Shown: positions 27,940-36,981, counted from the first letter of the stretch. The stretch: 64,000 bases of DNA from Pseudomonas sp. BP8 (GCF_017875955.1 NZ_JAGINK010000001.1:2820501-2884500), one strand, 5' to 3'. Translations and numbers: made by a program. Notes: a model not told the origin generated them from the sequence alone.

Positions 27940-28471
27940 AAGAACTCCATCAGTACGCTATGGGTCTTGAATAGACCGGACATCCTCAACGATAGACGCT
28001 TTTTTTGCCGTGTACGGCTTTTTGACATCACCTTTATTTGGCGGGATTTCTACGTCAATTTTCTGGCATTGCAGGGTTGGTGAAGGGTGCGATTACTATG
28101 AAGTTAATGATGAGTTGCGCTAATGCTTATTTGCTTTTAATTGTCTGATGGGTAAGTTTCAGAATTAGGGGTAAGTGGCTGAGCGTGCTCAGATAACAGG
28201 ATGTTGACGTGTGATTGGGTTGATGATCATTTGCGTTTGGCTTGGCAGGTTTTATGAGCGTTTTAAACAATGAGTTAGCGTCTTTTTTCTGTAGAAGCGA
28301 GCTTGCCCCGCGAGGAGTCAGCCCAGCCACCGTGGTGTATGGCACCGGCTTTGCCGGTTTCGCGGGACAAGTCGGATCGCCGCACCGCCGCTCCTACAGG
28401 GATCCGCTAAATCAATGAGTTAGCGTTTTTTCTGTAGGAGCGGACTCCGCTAAACAATGAGTTAGCGATGA
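27940..28471. other. AT-rich intergenic region with repeats
   Basis: This 532-base stretch has no convincing gene. Its left half is AT-rich and probably holds the promoter of the barrel gene. The right half has degenerate REP fragments (about 28290-28320 and 28388-28400, and 28431-28445) and three copies of a short direct repeat described separately. Confidence 0.6.
28264..28467. repeat. Three copies of TAAACAATGAGTTAGCG around REP fragments
   Basis: Copies lie at 28264-28280 and 28451-28467 (identical 17-mers) and 28408-28425 (one-base insertion, TAAATCAATGAGTTAGCG). Copies two and three are also preceded by CCGC. Each is next to a partial REP element, as if REP sequences had inserted into, and duplicated, one short target. 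Confidence 0.8.
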
Positions 28472-29365
28472 TCAAGCCCGCGCCAACGGTTCAGCCAACC
28501 CCCGTACACCCGGGTTCAACGCAAATACCCCCCCAGCCAACGGCTGATCACTCAGATCGATACCCTGCGGCCGAATCGAAGTCACAAACAAGGTATCCAG
28601 ACCAGGCCCGCCAAACGCGCACATGGTCGGCTTTTTCACCGGCAACTCCAGCGTACGGTCCAGGCGACCCTCAGGGGTAAAGCGCAACACCAGCCCGGCA
28701 TCGATCGCGCAGATCCAGTAGCAGCCTTCGGCATCCACGGTGGCGCCATCGGGGCGGCCGGGGTGCTGGTTCATGTCAACGAACACCCTGCGGTTATGCG
28801 GCGTGCCGCTGTCGATGTCGTAGTCAAAGGCCCAGATCAGCTGCACGCTGGGGTGCGAGTCAGACAGGTACAAGGTCTTGCCATCGGGGCTGAAGGCCAT
28901 GCCGTTGGGTACGGTCAGGCCTTGCAGTTGCGCGTGCAACGGCTGCGGCGCGCCAGCTGCCTGCGGGTCGTAGCGGTACAGCGCACCGACCGGATCTGCG
29001 CCCATGTTGGTTTGCATCGTGCCCGCCCAGAAGCGTCCTTGACGGTCACAGCGGCCGTCGTTGAAGCGCATCTTGTCGCGGGCATGTTCGACGCTGGCGC
29101 ATTTTTCTGCGTGCAGGCGGCCGTCGGCCTGTGGCGTGAGGCGGAATATGCCGCTCTCTTGCGCGCCCAGCCAATGGCCCTGCGGGCTACGCACGATACA
29201 GGCGAGCATTTCGTCGGCTTGCCAGGCGCTGGTCTGGCCGTCGAGCTGCCAGCGATGCAGGCGTCCGGCGGGGATGTCCACCCAGTACAGGGCATTTTCG
29301 TCAGGCTGCCAGACCGGGCTTTCGCCGGTGGCGTTGCGTGCGTCGATGATCAATTCGGCAGTCAT
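28472..29365 (-). CDS. SMP-30/gluconolactonase family lactonase, probable galactarolactonase
   Basis: The 297-residue protein is a six-bladed SMP-30/regucalcin propeller: the metal ligand Glu15 in TGESPVW, the RFNDGRCDRQGRFWAGTM stretch and NGMAFSPDGKTLYLSDS. It follows the uronate dehydrogenase gene by 15 bases, so the expected job is opening the aldarolactone made by that enzyme to galactarate or glucarate, as for UxuL-type lactonases. The start at the inner ATG (29365) fits the family N-terminus; an in-frame ATG at 29380 would overlap the preceding stop. Confidence 0.85.
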   Translation of the reverse strand: MTAELIIDARNATGESPVWQPDENALYWVDIPAGRLHRWQLDGQTSAWQADEMLACIVRSPQGHWLGAQESGIFRLTPQADGRLHAEKCASVEHARDKMRFNDGRCDRQGRFWAGTMQTNMGADPVGALYRYDPQAAGAPQPLHAQLQGLTVPNGMAFSPDGKTLYLSDSHPSVQLIWAFDYDIDSGTPHNRRVFVDMNQHPGRPDGATVDAEGCYWICAIDAGLVLRFTPEGRLDRTLELPVKKPTMCAFGGPGLDTLFVTSIRPQGIDLSDQPLAGGVFALNPGVRGLAEPLARA

Positions 29366-29380
29366 GGGCAGATTCCGCAT

Positions 29381-30208
29381 TCAGTCGTCAAAAGGGCCGG
29401 CGGCAGTGAACGCGCCGCCTTGCAGGCGGGCGTTAGGATCATCCGCGGCAGGCTTTGGCAGTTGCTCCATCTGGCCGCGAAAACGCTCCGAGCTGTCTTG
29501 CGGGTTGAAGCCCAGGTGCGCGGCGTAGCGGTTGTTCCACCACAGGTCACGGTTGGCCGAGACGCCATAGACCACGGTATGGCCGACATTCTCGGCAAGC
29601 AACGCACGCTCCACCAGGTGGGCAAGGTCCGCGTAGCTCAGCCAGGTTGAAAGCATGCGCAGGTTGCGTGGTTCAGGGAACGATGAACCGATGCGCAGGC
29701 TTACCGTCTCGATGCCGTAGCGATGGAAGTAGAAGGTGGCGAGGTCTTCCCCATACGACTTGGACAACCCGTAATAGCAGTCCGGGCGCCGCGGCGACTG
29801 CGCGTCGAGCTGCTCGTCCTGTGGGTAGAAACCGGTGACATGGTTGGAGCTGGCAAAGACCACCCGCTTGATCCCCAGCTTGCGCGCGGCTTCATAGACA
29901 TGAAAGGTGCCACGAATATTGGCGTCGAGGATCTCTTCGAAAGCGCGCTCGGTGGAGATTCCGCCGAGGTGGACGATGGCGTCCACGTCCTGGGCCAGAG
30001 CGAGAACGCCGGCCTTGTCTGCCAGGTTGCAGGTAATCACTTCTTCATGGTCGCCCGCCGGCGGAGCCATCGGGCTGATATCGGAGGCGCGCACGACGTT
30101 GGCGTGTGCTTGCAGCGCTTCGCGCAGGATCTGCCCCAGCCCGCCGGCAGCGCCGGTTAGCAGCAGGCGGTTGAAGGGTTTGCGCGGGGCGGTGGAGGGT
30201 GTGGTCAT
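29381..30208 (-). CDS. udh: Uronate dehydrogenase
   Basis: The 275-residue extended SDR has the Rossmann motif TGAAGGLG (18-25), catalytic Ser (SSNH, 120-123), Tyr146 and Lys150 in YYGLSKSYGEDLATFY, and is closely similar in layout to bacterial Udh. It oxidises D-galacturonate or D-glucuronate with NAD+ to the 1,5-aldarolactone in the cytoplasm. Position between a KdgM porin and an SMP-30 lactonase supports this. The start is the ATG at 30208; upstream in-frame codons precede the family N-terminus. Confidence 0.93.
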   Translation of the reverse strand: MTTPSTAPRKPFNRLLLTGAAGGLGQILREALQAHANVVRASDISPMAPPAGDHEEVITCNLADKAGVLALAQDVDAIVHLGGISTERAFEEILDANIRGTFHVYEAARKLGIKRVVFASSNHVTGFYPQDEQLDAQSPRRPDCYYGLSKSYGEDLATFYFHRYGIETVSLRIGSSFPEPRNLRMLSTWLSYADLAHLVERALLAENVGHTVVYGVSANRDLWWNNRYAAHLGFNPQDSSERFRGQMEQLPKPAADDPNARLQGGAFTAAGPFDD

Positions 30209-30292
30209 GGCGGGCGCCTCTGATTGAAAGTCCATTGAATGTCGTCGTCTGCCAACGCCGGGCAACCGCACAGGCCGCCCGGTCGCGGGGCA

Positions 30293-31018
30293 TTACATGA
30301 AGTTGTACTGGATGCCCAGGCGCCAGCGGGCCTGGCGATCGTCGGTGGTGGATTTGACCTTGATGTCACCCACTTCCATGAACGGTGCCCACTGCTTGTT
30401 GAGCTTGTATTTGATGATCAGGTTCTGCTCGTAGTCGCTTTTCTTGTTGTCGTAGCGGATGTAGTCGGTGTCGAAGTAGATGTACTGGTATTCGAACGCC
30501 CATGGGCCTTTGGGCGTGTAGCCAAGCCAGCCTTCGAGACGGGTGGTGTTCTGGTTGTCCTTGGCGCGATCTGCCCAGGAGTGATCGATCTGGTCGCGGT
30601 CGAGGTTGCGCGCGTCATGCCGTACGCGAGTGGCGACGTACCAGGTGTCGCTGATCTTGTAGCTGTACTTCAAGCCGAACTTGTAGGCGGTGGCATCCTT
30701 GGAGCTGTCCATCTGGAACGCTGGGGTCAGGGTCGACTTGGGGCTCAACTTGTAGTTGTAGTCCACGGTGAACTCATGGCCGTTGTTGACCATGTTGTCG
30801 TACGCGACGTCTTCGCGGTCGCCAGCCGTCTTGTATTTGATCTCGGCGGCGAAACCCAGGCCGCTGTCCATCCGGTAATTCAGCTTGATCCGATCAGAGT
30901 GGATGCTGTCGTCTTCGGTGAAGCCGTGGCGGTAGTTGATGCTGGCCGAGTCTGCGCAAGCATAGAAAGACAGGCCGAGCGTGCTGACAGCAATGAGCGT
31001 GCGGAGTGTGGTCTTCAT
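30293..31018 (-). CDS. Oligogalacturonate-specific porin, KdgM family
   Basis: The 241-residue protein has a signal peptide (LRTLIAVSTLGLSFYACA) and a small 12-strand barrel with alternating strands such as SASINYRHGFTEDDSIHSDR and YEQNLIIKYKLNKQWAPF. It ends in YNFM rather than a final Phe. KdgM porins admit acidic oligogalacturonides through the outer membrane. It is the first gene of the leftward porin-Udh-lactonase operon, and divergent from the enolase-ABC operon. Confidence 0.9.
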   Translation of the reverse strand: MKTTLRTLIAVSTLGLSFYACADSASINYRHGFTEDDSIHSDRIKLNYRMDSGLGFAAEIKYKTAGDREDVAYDNMVNNGHEFTVDYNYKLSPKSTLTPAFQMDSSKDATAYKFGLKYSYKISDTWYVATRVRHDARNLDRDQIDHSWADRAKDNQNTTRLEGWLGYTPKGPWAFEYQYIYFDTDYIRYDNKKSDYEQNLIIKYKLNKQWAPFMEVGDIKVKSTTDDRQARWRLGIQYNFM

Positions 31019-31113
31019 GCGATCTTCTTTTTTTGTTTTTGTTGAGGTCGTTTTGAGGCGGGTTGTAGCTATCTGATGCGGTCGAGGGCAGGCGCCGCGT
31101 TCAGAGGTGGCTA

Positions 31114-31130
31114 AAGTTATCGTACAACTT
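31114..31130. promoter_or_regulatory. Near-palindromic operator candidate 1
   Basis: AAGTTATCGTACAACTT is an imperfect palindrome whose reverse complement is AAGTTGTACGATAACTT. It lies about 95 bases before the kdgM-type gene, within the divergent promoter region, and resembles the binding sites of FadR-type GntR regulators, two of which end this island. Confidence 0.5.
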
Positions 31131-31300
31131 TTAGGTTGTCTACGAGTTCTTAAGATGTTGTCGGATGACTAATTTTGATGGCTCTAGCGCGGGCTTTACA
31201 AGGGATATATTGGATTATTATCGGCCGTTATGTGTCGTGATTCGCAAAAAAATGGGCCTTCAGGGGTGGGTTTGGAAAGTTTTAAAGGGGTGCTTTTCAA

Positions 31301-31317
31301 AAGTTGTATGATGACGT
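31301..31317. promoter_or_regulatory. Near-palindromic operator candidate 2
   Basis: AAGTTGTATGATGACGT matches the reverse complement of the site at 31114-31130 at 14 of 17 positions. It lies 60 bases before the enolase-superfamily gene, close to where its promoter should be, so binding here would repress the rightward operon. Confidence 0.5.
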
Positions 31318-31377
31318 AGGATCGTCTCCAGAGCGTGACTCACCCGCCACAAATCCAATAAGAAGGCTCAGACGTCC

Positions 31378-32532
31378 ATGATCATCACTGCTGTTAACGT
31401 CCAGGTTTTTTCCTACCCCACGCGCCGCGCTGTAGACAGTGCCGGCCATGCCCACCCGGGCGATGTCACCCAGGCCAAGATGGCCCTGCTGCGGATCAAG
31501 ACTGAATGCGGTAATGAAGGTTTTGCCTTCGGCGCGCCTGAACTGATCCGTCCCTATGTGCTGGACGGTTTCGTACGCAAGGTGTTGGTTGGCGCCAATG
31601 CCTTCGACCGCGAGAAGATCTGGCACGACCTCGCTCACTGGCAGCGCGGCAGCGCCAGCCAGCTGACCGATCGCGCCCTGGCGCTGGTCGAACAGGCGCT
31701 GTGGGACTGGGCCGGGCGCAAGCTGAATGTGCCAGTGCACAAGCTGATCGGCGGCTACCGCGACAAGGTGCCGGCGTACGGTTCGACCATGTGTGGTGAC
31801 GAGCTGCCGGGCGGCCTGTCGACGCCGGAAGAGTACGGCCGTTTTGCCGAGACCTTGGTCAAGCGCGGCTACAAGGCAATCAAGCTGCACACCTGGATGC
31901 CACCGGTGTCGTTCGCGCCGAGCGTGAGCATGGACATCAAGGCCTGTGCTGCGGTGCGTGAAGCGGTCGGTCCAGACATCGCGCTGATGATCGATGGCTA
32001 CCACTGGTACAGCCGCACCGAAGCCCTGACCGTTGGCCGGGCCCTGGAGAAGCTCAATTTTGCCTGGTTCGAAGAGCCGATGATGGAAGACTCGGCCGAG
32101 TCCTACGCGTGGCTGTCGGGTCAGTTGGACATCCCTGTACTGGGCCCGGAAAGCCTCGGTGGCAAACACCTGAGCCGCGCCAGCTGGGTGAAGAACGATG
32201 TCTGTGACATCCTGCGCGCCGGCGTGGCCGGTGTCGGCGGTATTGCACCGTGCCTGAAGGTCGCGCACATGGCCGAGTCGTTCGGCATGGACTGCGAGAT
32301 CCACGGTAACGGCGCGGCCAACCTGGCCGTGGTCGGCGCGATCAAGAACTGCACGTGGTACGAGCGTGGCCTGCTGCACCCGTTCCTCAACTACGACGAG
32401 GTTCCGGCTTACCTCAAGCGCCTGGTCGACCCTATGGACGAGGACGGCTTCGTGCACCTGTCCGACCTGCCAGGCCTGGGCGAGGAGATCGACTTCGACT
32501 ACGTCGAAACCAATACGCTACACAGCTTCTGA
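31378..32532 (+). CDS. Enolase superfamily (mandelate racemase-like) sugar-acid dehydratase or cycloisomerase
   Basis: The 384-residue protein has the N-terminal capping domain and the C-terminal barrel of the mandelate racemase group. Metal ligands are visible as Asp206 (LMIDGYH), Glu232 (FEEP) and Glu258 (GPES), and the general-base His309 (EIHGNG). The Lys motif is KAIKLH rather than KxK. By context it likely acts on galactarate or galactarolactone, the products of the adjacent Udh and lactonase; which reaction (dehydration or lactone isomerisation) cannot be told. First gene of the rightward operon. Confidence 0.82.
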   Translation: MIITAVNVQVFSYPTRRAVDSAGHAHPGDVTQAKMALLRIKTECGNEGFAFGAPELIRPYVLDGFVRKVLVGANAFDREKIWHDLAHWQRGSASQLTDRALALVEQALWDWAGRKLNVPVHKLIGGYRDKVPAYGSTMCGDELPGGLSTPEEYGRFAETLVKRGYKAIKLHTWMPPVSFAPSVSMDIKACAAVREAVGPDIALMIDGYHWYSRTEALTVGRALEKLNFAWFEEPMMEDSAESYAWLSGQLDIPVLGPESLGGKHLSRASWVKNDVCDILRAGVAGVGGIAPCLKVAHMAESFGMDCEIHGNGAANLAVVGAIKNCTWYERGLLHPFLNYDEVPAYLKRLVDPMDEDGFVHLSDLPGLGEEIDFDYVETNTLHSF

Positions 32533-32541
32533 TTCGTGCAT

Positions 32542-32567
32542 GGCGGCACGCGCCATCGCGTGCCGCC
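32542..32567. repeat. Perfect intergenic hairpin before the first binding-protein gene
   Basis: An 11-base perfect stem, GGCGGCACGCG / CGCGTGCCGCC, with loop CCAT lies between the enolase-family and first binding-protein genes. No T-run follows, so it more likely protects or segments the mRNA, favouring high expression of the binding protein, than ends transcription. Confidence 0.6.
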
Positions 32568-32601
32568 CGAGAGTCCAATAACTATAAAAAGGCAATCTCA
32601 C

Positions 32602-34212
32602 ATGAGCGTTCTCCCCAAATTCTGGGCGGGGGTCCTGGCTGCTTCGCTGGCGATGACTTCGGTGCCTGCTGCGTTCGCCAAGACCCCCGCCGACCAGTTG
32701 ATCGTCGGCATGAGCATGATCAACCTGCTCTCACTCGACCCGGCCGCGGCCACCGGGCTGGATGTCTCGGAGGTCAACGCCAACCTCTACGACATGCTGC
32801 TGGTCCAGGACGTCAAGCAGCCGGACCAGCTCGTCCCGGCGCTGGCCACCAGCTGGCAGGTCAGTGATGACCGCAAGACCCTTACCTTCAACCTGCGCCA
32901 GGGCGTCAACTTTCAGTCTGGTAATCCGCTGAGTGCCGAAGACGTCGCCTGGTCCCTGCAGCGCGTGATCAAACTCAACCTGGCCCTGGCCTCGACCTGG
33001 AAGGCCTACGGCTTCACCGCAGGCAACGTTGCCCAGCACATGCGCGCCACCGATGAGCACACCTTCGTCATCGACCTGCCGCGCCCGACCGACCCGATGC
33101 TGGTGCTCAACACCCTGGCGACTTCGCCCAGCGCATTCATTCTCGACCGCAAGGTGGTCCAGCAACACCAGAAGGGCGACGACATGGGCGGCGCCTGGCT
33201 GACTACCCACGCCGCCGGCAGCGGCCCGTTCATTCTCAATGACTGGCGCGCCAACGACGTCATCCTGATGACCCGCTTTGACGGTTACTGGGGTGGCCCG
33301 GCCAAGCTCAAGCGCGTTGTCATGCGCAACATGACCGAGTCGCAGTCGTTGCGCCTGATGGTCGAGCGCGGCGACCTGGACCTTGCCAAGGGCATGTCGG
33401 CGCCGGATATCGAAGCGCTGGAGAAGTCGGACAAGGTCCGTACCCAGACCGTGCAGCGCGGCACCCTCTACTACGTGGCGCTGAGCGTCAAACAAAAGCC
33501 GTACGATGACGCCCGTGTGCGCCGTGCGGTGCGTTCGCTGATCGATTATCAAGGCATCAACCAGACGGTCATGCCGCACTATGGCCAGCTCAACCAGCGC
33601 CCGCTTCCACTCGGCTTGCCGGCCCGGCTGGACGACCCTGGCTACAGCCTGAACGTAGCCGAGGCGAAAAAACTGCTCGCCGACGCCGGTTACCCGAACG
33701 GCTTCAAGACCACCATCCGCGTGCTCACCGAGCCGCCGTTCATCAATATCGCCTCCAGCCTGCAAGCGACCCTGGCCCAGGCCGGCATCCAGGCCACCAT
33801 CGTCACTGGCACCGGCAACCAGATCTACGGTGCCATGCGCGAACGCAGCTTCGACATTCTGGTTGGTCGCGGTGGCGGCGGCGCCGAGCGCCATCCGCAT
33901 TCGAGCCTGCGCACCCTGGTGTACAACCCGGACAACCGCGATGAAGCCAAGCTGAGCAACTTCCAGGGCTGGCGCACGTCGTTCTACAGCCCGGAGTTGA
34001 ACAGCCTGATCGAACAGGCCGAAGTCGAGCCCGACAAGGCTCGGCAACTGGCCCAGTACCAGCAGATCCAGAAGACCCTGGATGAGCAGGTGGGCGCGAT
34101 CCTGCCGGTGTCGCAGATGACTGACACCGTGGTGGTGTACCACGACGTTCAGGATTACCAGACCCACAGCGCGGCCACCACCCGCTACAAAGACGTCTAC
34201 AAGTCGCGATGA
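32602..34212 (+). CDS. ABC importer substrate-binding protein 1 (family 5, oligopeptide type)
   Basis: The 536-residue periplasmic protein has a signal peptide (FWAGVLAASLAMTSVPAAFA) followed by the family 5 (DppA/OppA-like) solute-binding fold, with the marks NLRQGVNFQSGNPLSAEDVAWS and GSGPFILNDWRANDVILMT. It is closely related to the second binding protein at 35371. Family 5 proteins bind peptides, opines, nickel or oligosaccharides; here the pectin context suggests an oligogalacturonide or sugar acid. The ATG at 32602 starts the signal peptide; 14 bases upstream lies a leader repeat. Confidence 0.9.
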   Translation: MSVLPKFWAGVLAASLAMTSVPAAFAKTPADQLIVGMSMINLLSLDPAAATGLDVSEVNANLYDMLLVQDVKQPDQLVPALATSWQVSDDRKTLTFNLRQGVNFQSGNPLSAEDVAWSLQRVIKLNLALASTWKAYGFTAGNVAQHMRATDEHTFVIDLPRPTDPMLVLNTLATSPSAFILDRKVVQQHQKGDDMGGAWLTTHAAGSGPFILNDWRANDVILMTRFDGYWGGPAKLKRVVMRNMTESQSLRLMVERGDLDLAKGMSAPDIEALEKSDKVRTQTVQRGTLYYVALSVKQKPYDDARVRRAVRSLIDYQGINQTVMPHYGQLNQRPLPLGLPARLDDPGYSLNVAEAKKLLADAGYPNGFKTTIRVLTEPPFINIASSLQATLAQAGIQATIVTGTGNQIYGAMRERSFDILVGRGGGGAERHPHSSLRTLVYNPDNRDEAKLSNFQGWRTSFYSPELNSLIEQAEVEPDKARQLAQYQQIQKTLDEQVGAILPVSQMTDTVVVYHDVQDYQTHSAATTRYKDVYKSR

Positions 34213-34219
34213 GCGGGAC

Positions 34220-34237
34220 CGGGGCGTACGCGCCCCG
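34220..34237. repeat. Hairpin between binding protein 1 and permease
   Basis: CGGGGCG / CGCCCCG with loop TACG is a perfect 7-base stem just after the first binding-protein gene. Such hairpins after binding-protein genes commonly stabilise the upstream message and reduce expression of the membrane parts. Confidence 0.5.
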
Positions 34238-34277
34238 CACCCTCGGTGTTTGCTGAACGCATTTTCAGGAGCCTGTT

Positions 34278-35315
34278 ATGTTGCTTTCGACTGCCTCTGT
34301 GCTGGGCACCCGTGTGTCTGGAACTGCCCGCCGGGCCAGCACGGTCCTGGTGACCTTGCTGGGTCTGCTGGCGCTGACCTTCTTCATTGGTCGGGTGATG
34401 CCGCTGGACCCGGTGCTGGCCGTGGTCGGTCCGGACGCCGACAGCTCCACCTACGACCAGGTGTACCGGGCAATGGGCCTGGACAAACCGATCTGGACCC
34501 AGTTTGGCCTGTACCTCAACGATTTGCTTCACGGTGACTTTGGCAACGCGCTGCTCACCGGCCACCCGGTGCTCGAAGACATCAAGCGGGTGTTCCCGGC
34601 GACCATCGAACTGGCCACGCTGGCGATCCTGTTCGGCATCGTCATCGGCTTGCCGCTGGGTGTGGTCGCGGCCAGCAACCAGGGTCGTGTAGGCGACCAT
34701 CTGGCGCGGGTGATTACCCTGTTCGGCTACTCCACGCCGATCTTCTGGGTCGGCATGATGGGCCTGTTGGTGTTCTATGCCTGGCTCGGTTGGGCCGGCG
34801 GGGCAGGGCGCATCGATCTTGCCTACGACGGCATGGTGCCAGACGTGACCGGCCTGCTGCTGATCGACACGGCCCTGGCCGGCGACTGGGAAGCCTTTAC
34901 CAGTGCGCTGCGGCACATCGTTCTGCCGGCGCTGATCCTCGGCCTCAACTCGGTCGCCTACATCAGCCGCATGACCCGCAGTTTCATGCTCGAGCAGTTG
35001 TCCCAGGAGTACATCATCACCGCCCGGGTCAAGGGCCTGTCGCGTCGTCAGGTGGTCTGGGGTCACGCGTTTCGCAACATCCTCGTGCAGCTGCTGACCG
35101 TGGTCGCGCTGGCCTATGGCTCGCTGCTCGAAGGTGCGGTACTGATCGAAACCGTGTTTGCCTGGCCCGGCTTTGGCCAGTACCTGACCAGCAGCCTGAT
35201 GCTCGGTGACATGAACGCGGTGATGGGCTGTGTGCTGGTGATCGGCCTGATCTTCGTTGCCCTGAACCTGATCAGCGATGCCCTGTACAAGGTGTTCGAT
35301 CCAAGGACCCGCTAA
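34278..35315 (+). CDS. ABC importer permease, DppB-like
   Basis: This 345-residue membrane protein matches the oligopeptide-type permease B. It has an N-terminal helix (TLLGLLALTFFIGRVMPLDP), the MGLDKPIWTQFGLYL loop and the transport-inhibitor EAA loop around EYIITARVKGLSRRQVVWGHAFRN. It pairs with the DppC-like permease at 37038. Unusually, a second binding-protein gene separates the two permease genes. Confidence 0.92.
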   Translation: MLLSTASVLGTRVSGTARRASTVLVTLLGLLALTFFIGRVMPLDPVLAVVGPDADSSTYDQVYRAMGLDKPIWTQFGLYLNDLLHGDFGNALLTGHPVLEDIKRVFPATIELATLAILFGIVIGLPLGVVAASNQGRVGDHLARVITLFGYSTPIFWVGMMGLLVFYAWLGWAGGAGRIDLAYDGMVPDVTGLLLIDTALAGDWEAFTSALRHIVLPALILGLNSVAYISRMTRSFMLEQLSQEYIITARVKGLSRRQVVWGHAFRNILVQLLTVVALAYGSLLEGAVLIETVFAWPGFGQYLTSSLMLGDMNAVMGCVLVIGLIFVALNLISDALYKVFDPRTR

Positions 35316-35344
35316 GCCGCGCGCGGCCAGCGCGAACACATTGC

Positions 35345-35358
35345 ATAACTATAAAAAG
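35345..35358 (+). repeat. Duplicated leader ATAACTATAAAAAG (second copy)
   Basis: This 14-mer is identical to 32578-32591, and each copy lies just before one of the two binding-protein genes. It includes part of the ribosome-site region (AAAAAG) and is evidence that the duplication carried its translation leader along. Confidence 0.75.
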
Positions 35359-35370
35359 AAGGACGCCCAC

Positions 35371-36981
35371 ATGAAAACTGTATTTCCGATCCTGCGCCTG
35401 AGCCTGCTGGGCACGATCCTGGCACTCGGCCCGATGGCTGCGGCGCAGGCGAAAACGCCCGCCGACCAGTTGATCGTCGGCATGAGCATGGTCAACCTGT
35501 TCTCCATCGACCCGGCCAACGCCCCGGGCCTGGATGCCTCCGGGGTCAACGCCAACCTCTACGACACACTGATCAAACGCGACCAGGGCAACCCGGAAAA
35601 ACACCTGCCACAGCTGGCCGAGCGCTGGGACATCAGCGAAGACGGCAAGCAGGTCACCTTCCACCTGCGTGACGACGTCAAGTTCCACTCCGGCAACCCG
35701 CTGACCGCCGAAGACGTTGCCTGGTCGCTGTACCGGGTGATGAAGCTCAACTTCGGCCTGGCCACCACCTGGAAGGCTTACGGCTACAGCGTCGACAACA
35801 TTCAGGGGCTGATCCGCGCCACCGATGCGCACACGCTGGTGGTCGACCTGCCACAACCGACCGACCCGCTGTTGCTGATCGATTCGCTGGCGATTTCGCC
35901 CAGCGCGGTCATCGTCGACCGTCAGGAGGCCTTGAAGCACGAGAAGAACGGCGACCTCGGCGCCGCCTGGCTGGTCACCAACGAGGCCGGCAGCGGCCCG
36001 TTCACCCTGACCAAGTGGAGCGCCAACGACTCGCTGGTGATGACCCGTTTTGACGGCTACTGGGGCGGCCCGGCGAAGATGAAGCGGGTGCTGGTACGGC
36101 ACATGACCGAGTCGCAGTCGCTGCGCCTGATGCTCGAACGCGGTGACCTGGACCTTGCCTATGGCATGGCTGCGCCCGACATCAAGGCCATCGAAAGCTC
36201 GCCCAAGCTGCAGGTCCAGGCACTGCAACGCGGCACCATGTACTACGTGGCGATGAGCATGAAGCAACCCGAATTCGCCAAGCAGAAAGTCCGCGAAGCG
36301 GTGCGCAACCTGATCGACTACAAGGGCATCGACGAGCAAGTCATGCCGCACTACGGCACGCTCAACCAGCAACCGATGCAGCTCGGCCTCGACGCTCGCC
36401 TGCCTGACCCTGGCTACCATCTCGACGTTGCCAAGGCCAAGGCGCTGCTGAGCGAAGCCGGCTATCCACAGGGCTTTACCACCACCATCCGGACCCTGTC
36501 CGAGCCGCCGTTCATCGACATCGCCGCGCGCATGCAGGCGACCCTCGCCGAAGGCGGGATCAAGGCCAACATCGTCACCGGCACCGGCAACCAGGTCTAC
36601 GGCGCCATGCGCGCACGCAACTTCGAGATGATCGTGGCGCGCGGTGCCGAGCGCTATCCGCACCCGTACTTCAGCCTGCGCACGTTTGTCTACAACCCGG
36701 ATAACAGCGATGCGGCCGGCTTGCCCAACTTCCAGGGCTGGCGGGCGTCGTTCTTCGATCAACAGCTCAACGAGCTGATCGATCGGGCCGGCGTCGAGCG
36801 CGATGCCAGCAAGCGCGTGAGCCTCTACCACCAGGCCCAGCAGCGCTACGACGAACAGGCCGGGCCGATCATGATGATCTCGCAGATGACCGACACGGCG
36901 GTAAGCGCGGTGGACGTCAAGGGCTTCACCGGCGATGACGCCGAGGCGACCCGCTACCTGGGCGTCTACAAGCAACGCTGA
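35371..36981 (+). CDS. ABC importer substrate-binding protein 2 (family 5, paralogue)
   Basis: The 536-residue protein has a signal peptide (LRLSLLGTILALGPMAAAQA) and a body that parallels binding protein 1 almost throughout: KTPADQLIVGMSMVNLFSID against MINLLSLD, and the shared WKAYG, EAGSGPF and TESQSLRLM stretches. It is evidently a duplication. Both genes have the same leader (ATAACTATAAAAAG) 13 bases before the start. Retaining two copies may widen the range of ligands. The frame runs back to 35278 in the permease gene, but the ATG at 35371 begins the signal peptide. Confidence 0.9.
   Translation: MKTVFPILRLSLLGTILALGPMAAAQAKTPADQLIVGMSMVNLFSIDPANAPGLDASGVNANLYDTLIKRDQGNPEKHLPQLAERWDISEDGKQVTFHLRDDVKFHSGNPLTAEDVAWSLYRVMKLNFGLATTWKAYGYSVDNIQGLIRATDAHTLVVDLPQPTDPLLLIDSLAISPSAVIVDRQEALKHEKNGDLGAAWLVTNEAGSGPFTLTKWSANDSLVMTRFDGYWGGPAKMKRVLVRHMTESQSLRLMLERGDLDLAYGMAAPDIKAIESSPKLQVQALQRGTMYYVAMSMKQPEFAKQKVREAVRNLIDYKGIDEQVMPHYGTLNQQPMQLGLDARLPDPGYHLDVAKAKALLSEAGYPQGFTTTIRTLSEPPFIDIAARMQATLAEGGIKANIVTGTGNQVYGAMRARNFEMIVARGAERYPHPYFSLRTFVYNPDNSDAAGLPNFQGWRASFFDQQLNELIDRAGVERDASKRVSLYHQAQQRYDEQAGPIMMISQMTDTAVSAVDVKGFTGDDAEATRYLGVYKQR

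Larger units (their letters stand above)
31019..31377. promoter_or_regulatory. Divergent control region of the pectin island
   Basis: This 359-base AT-richer region separates the kdgM-udh-lactonase operon from the rightward enolase-ABC-GH28 operon. It contains two matching near-palindromic sites (31114-31130 and 31301-31317), each close to one of the operons. Confidence 0.6.
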
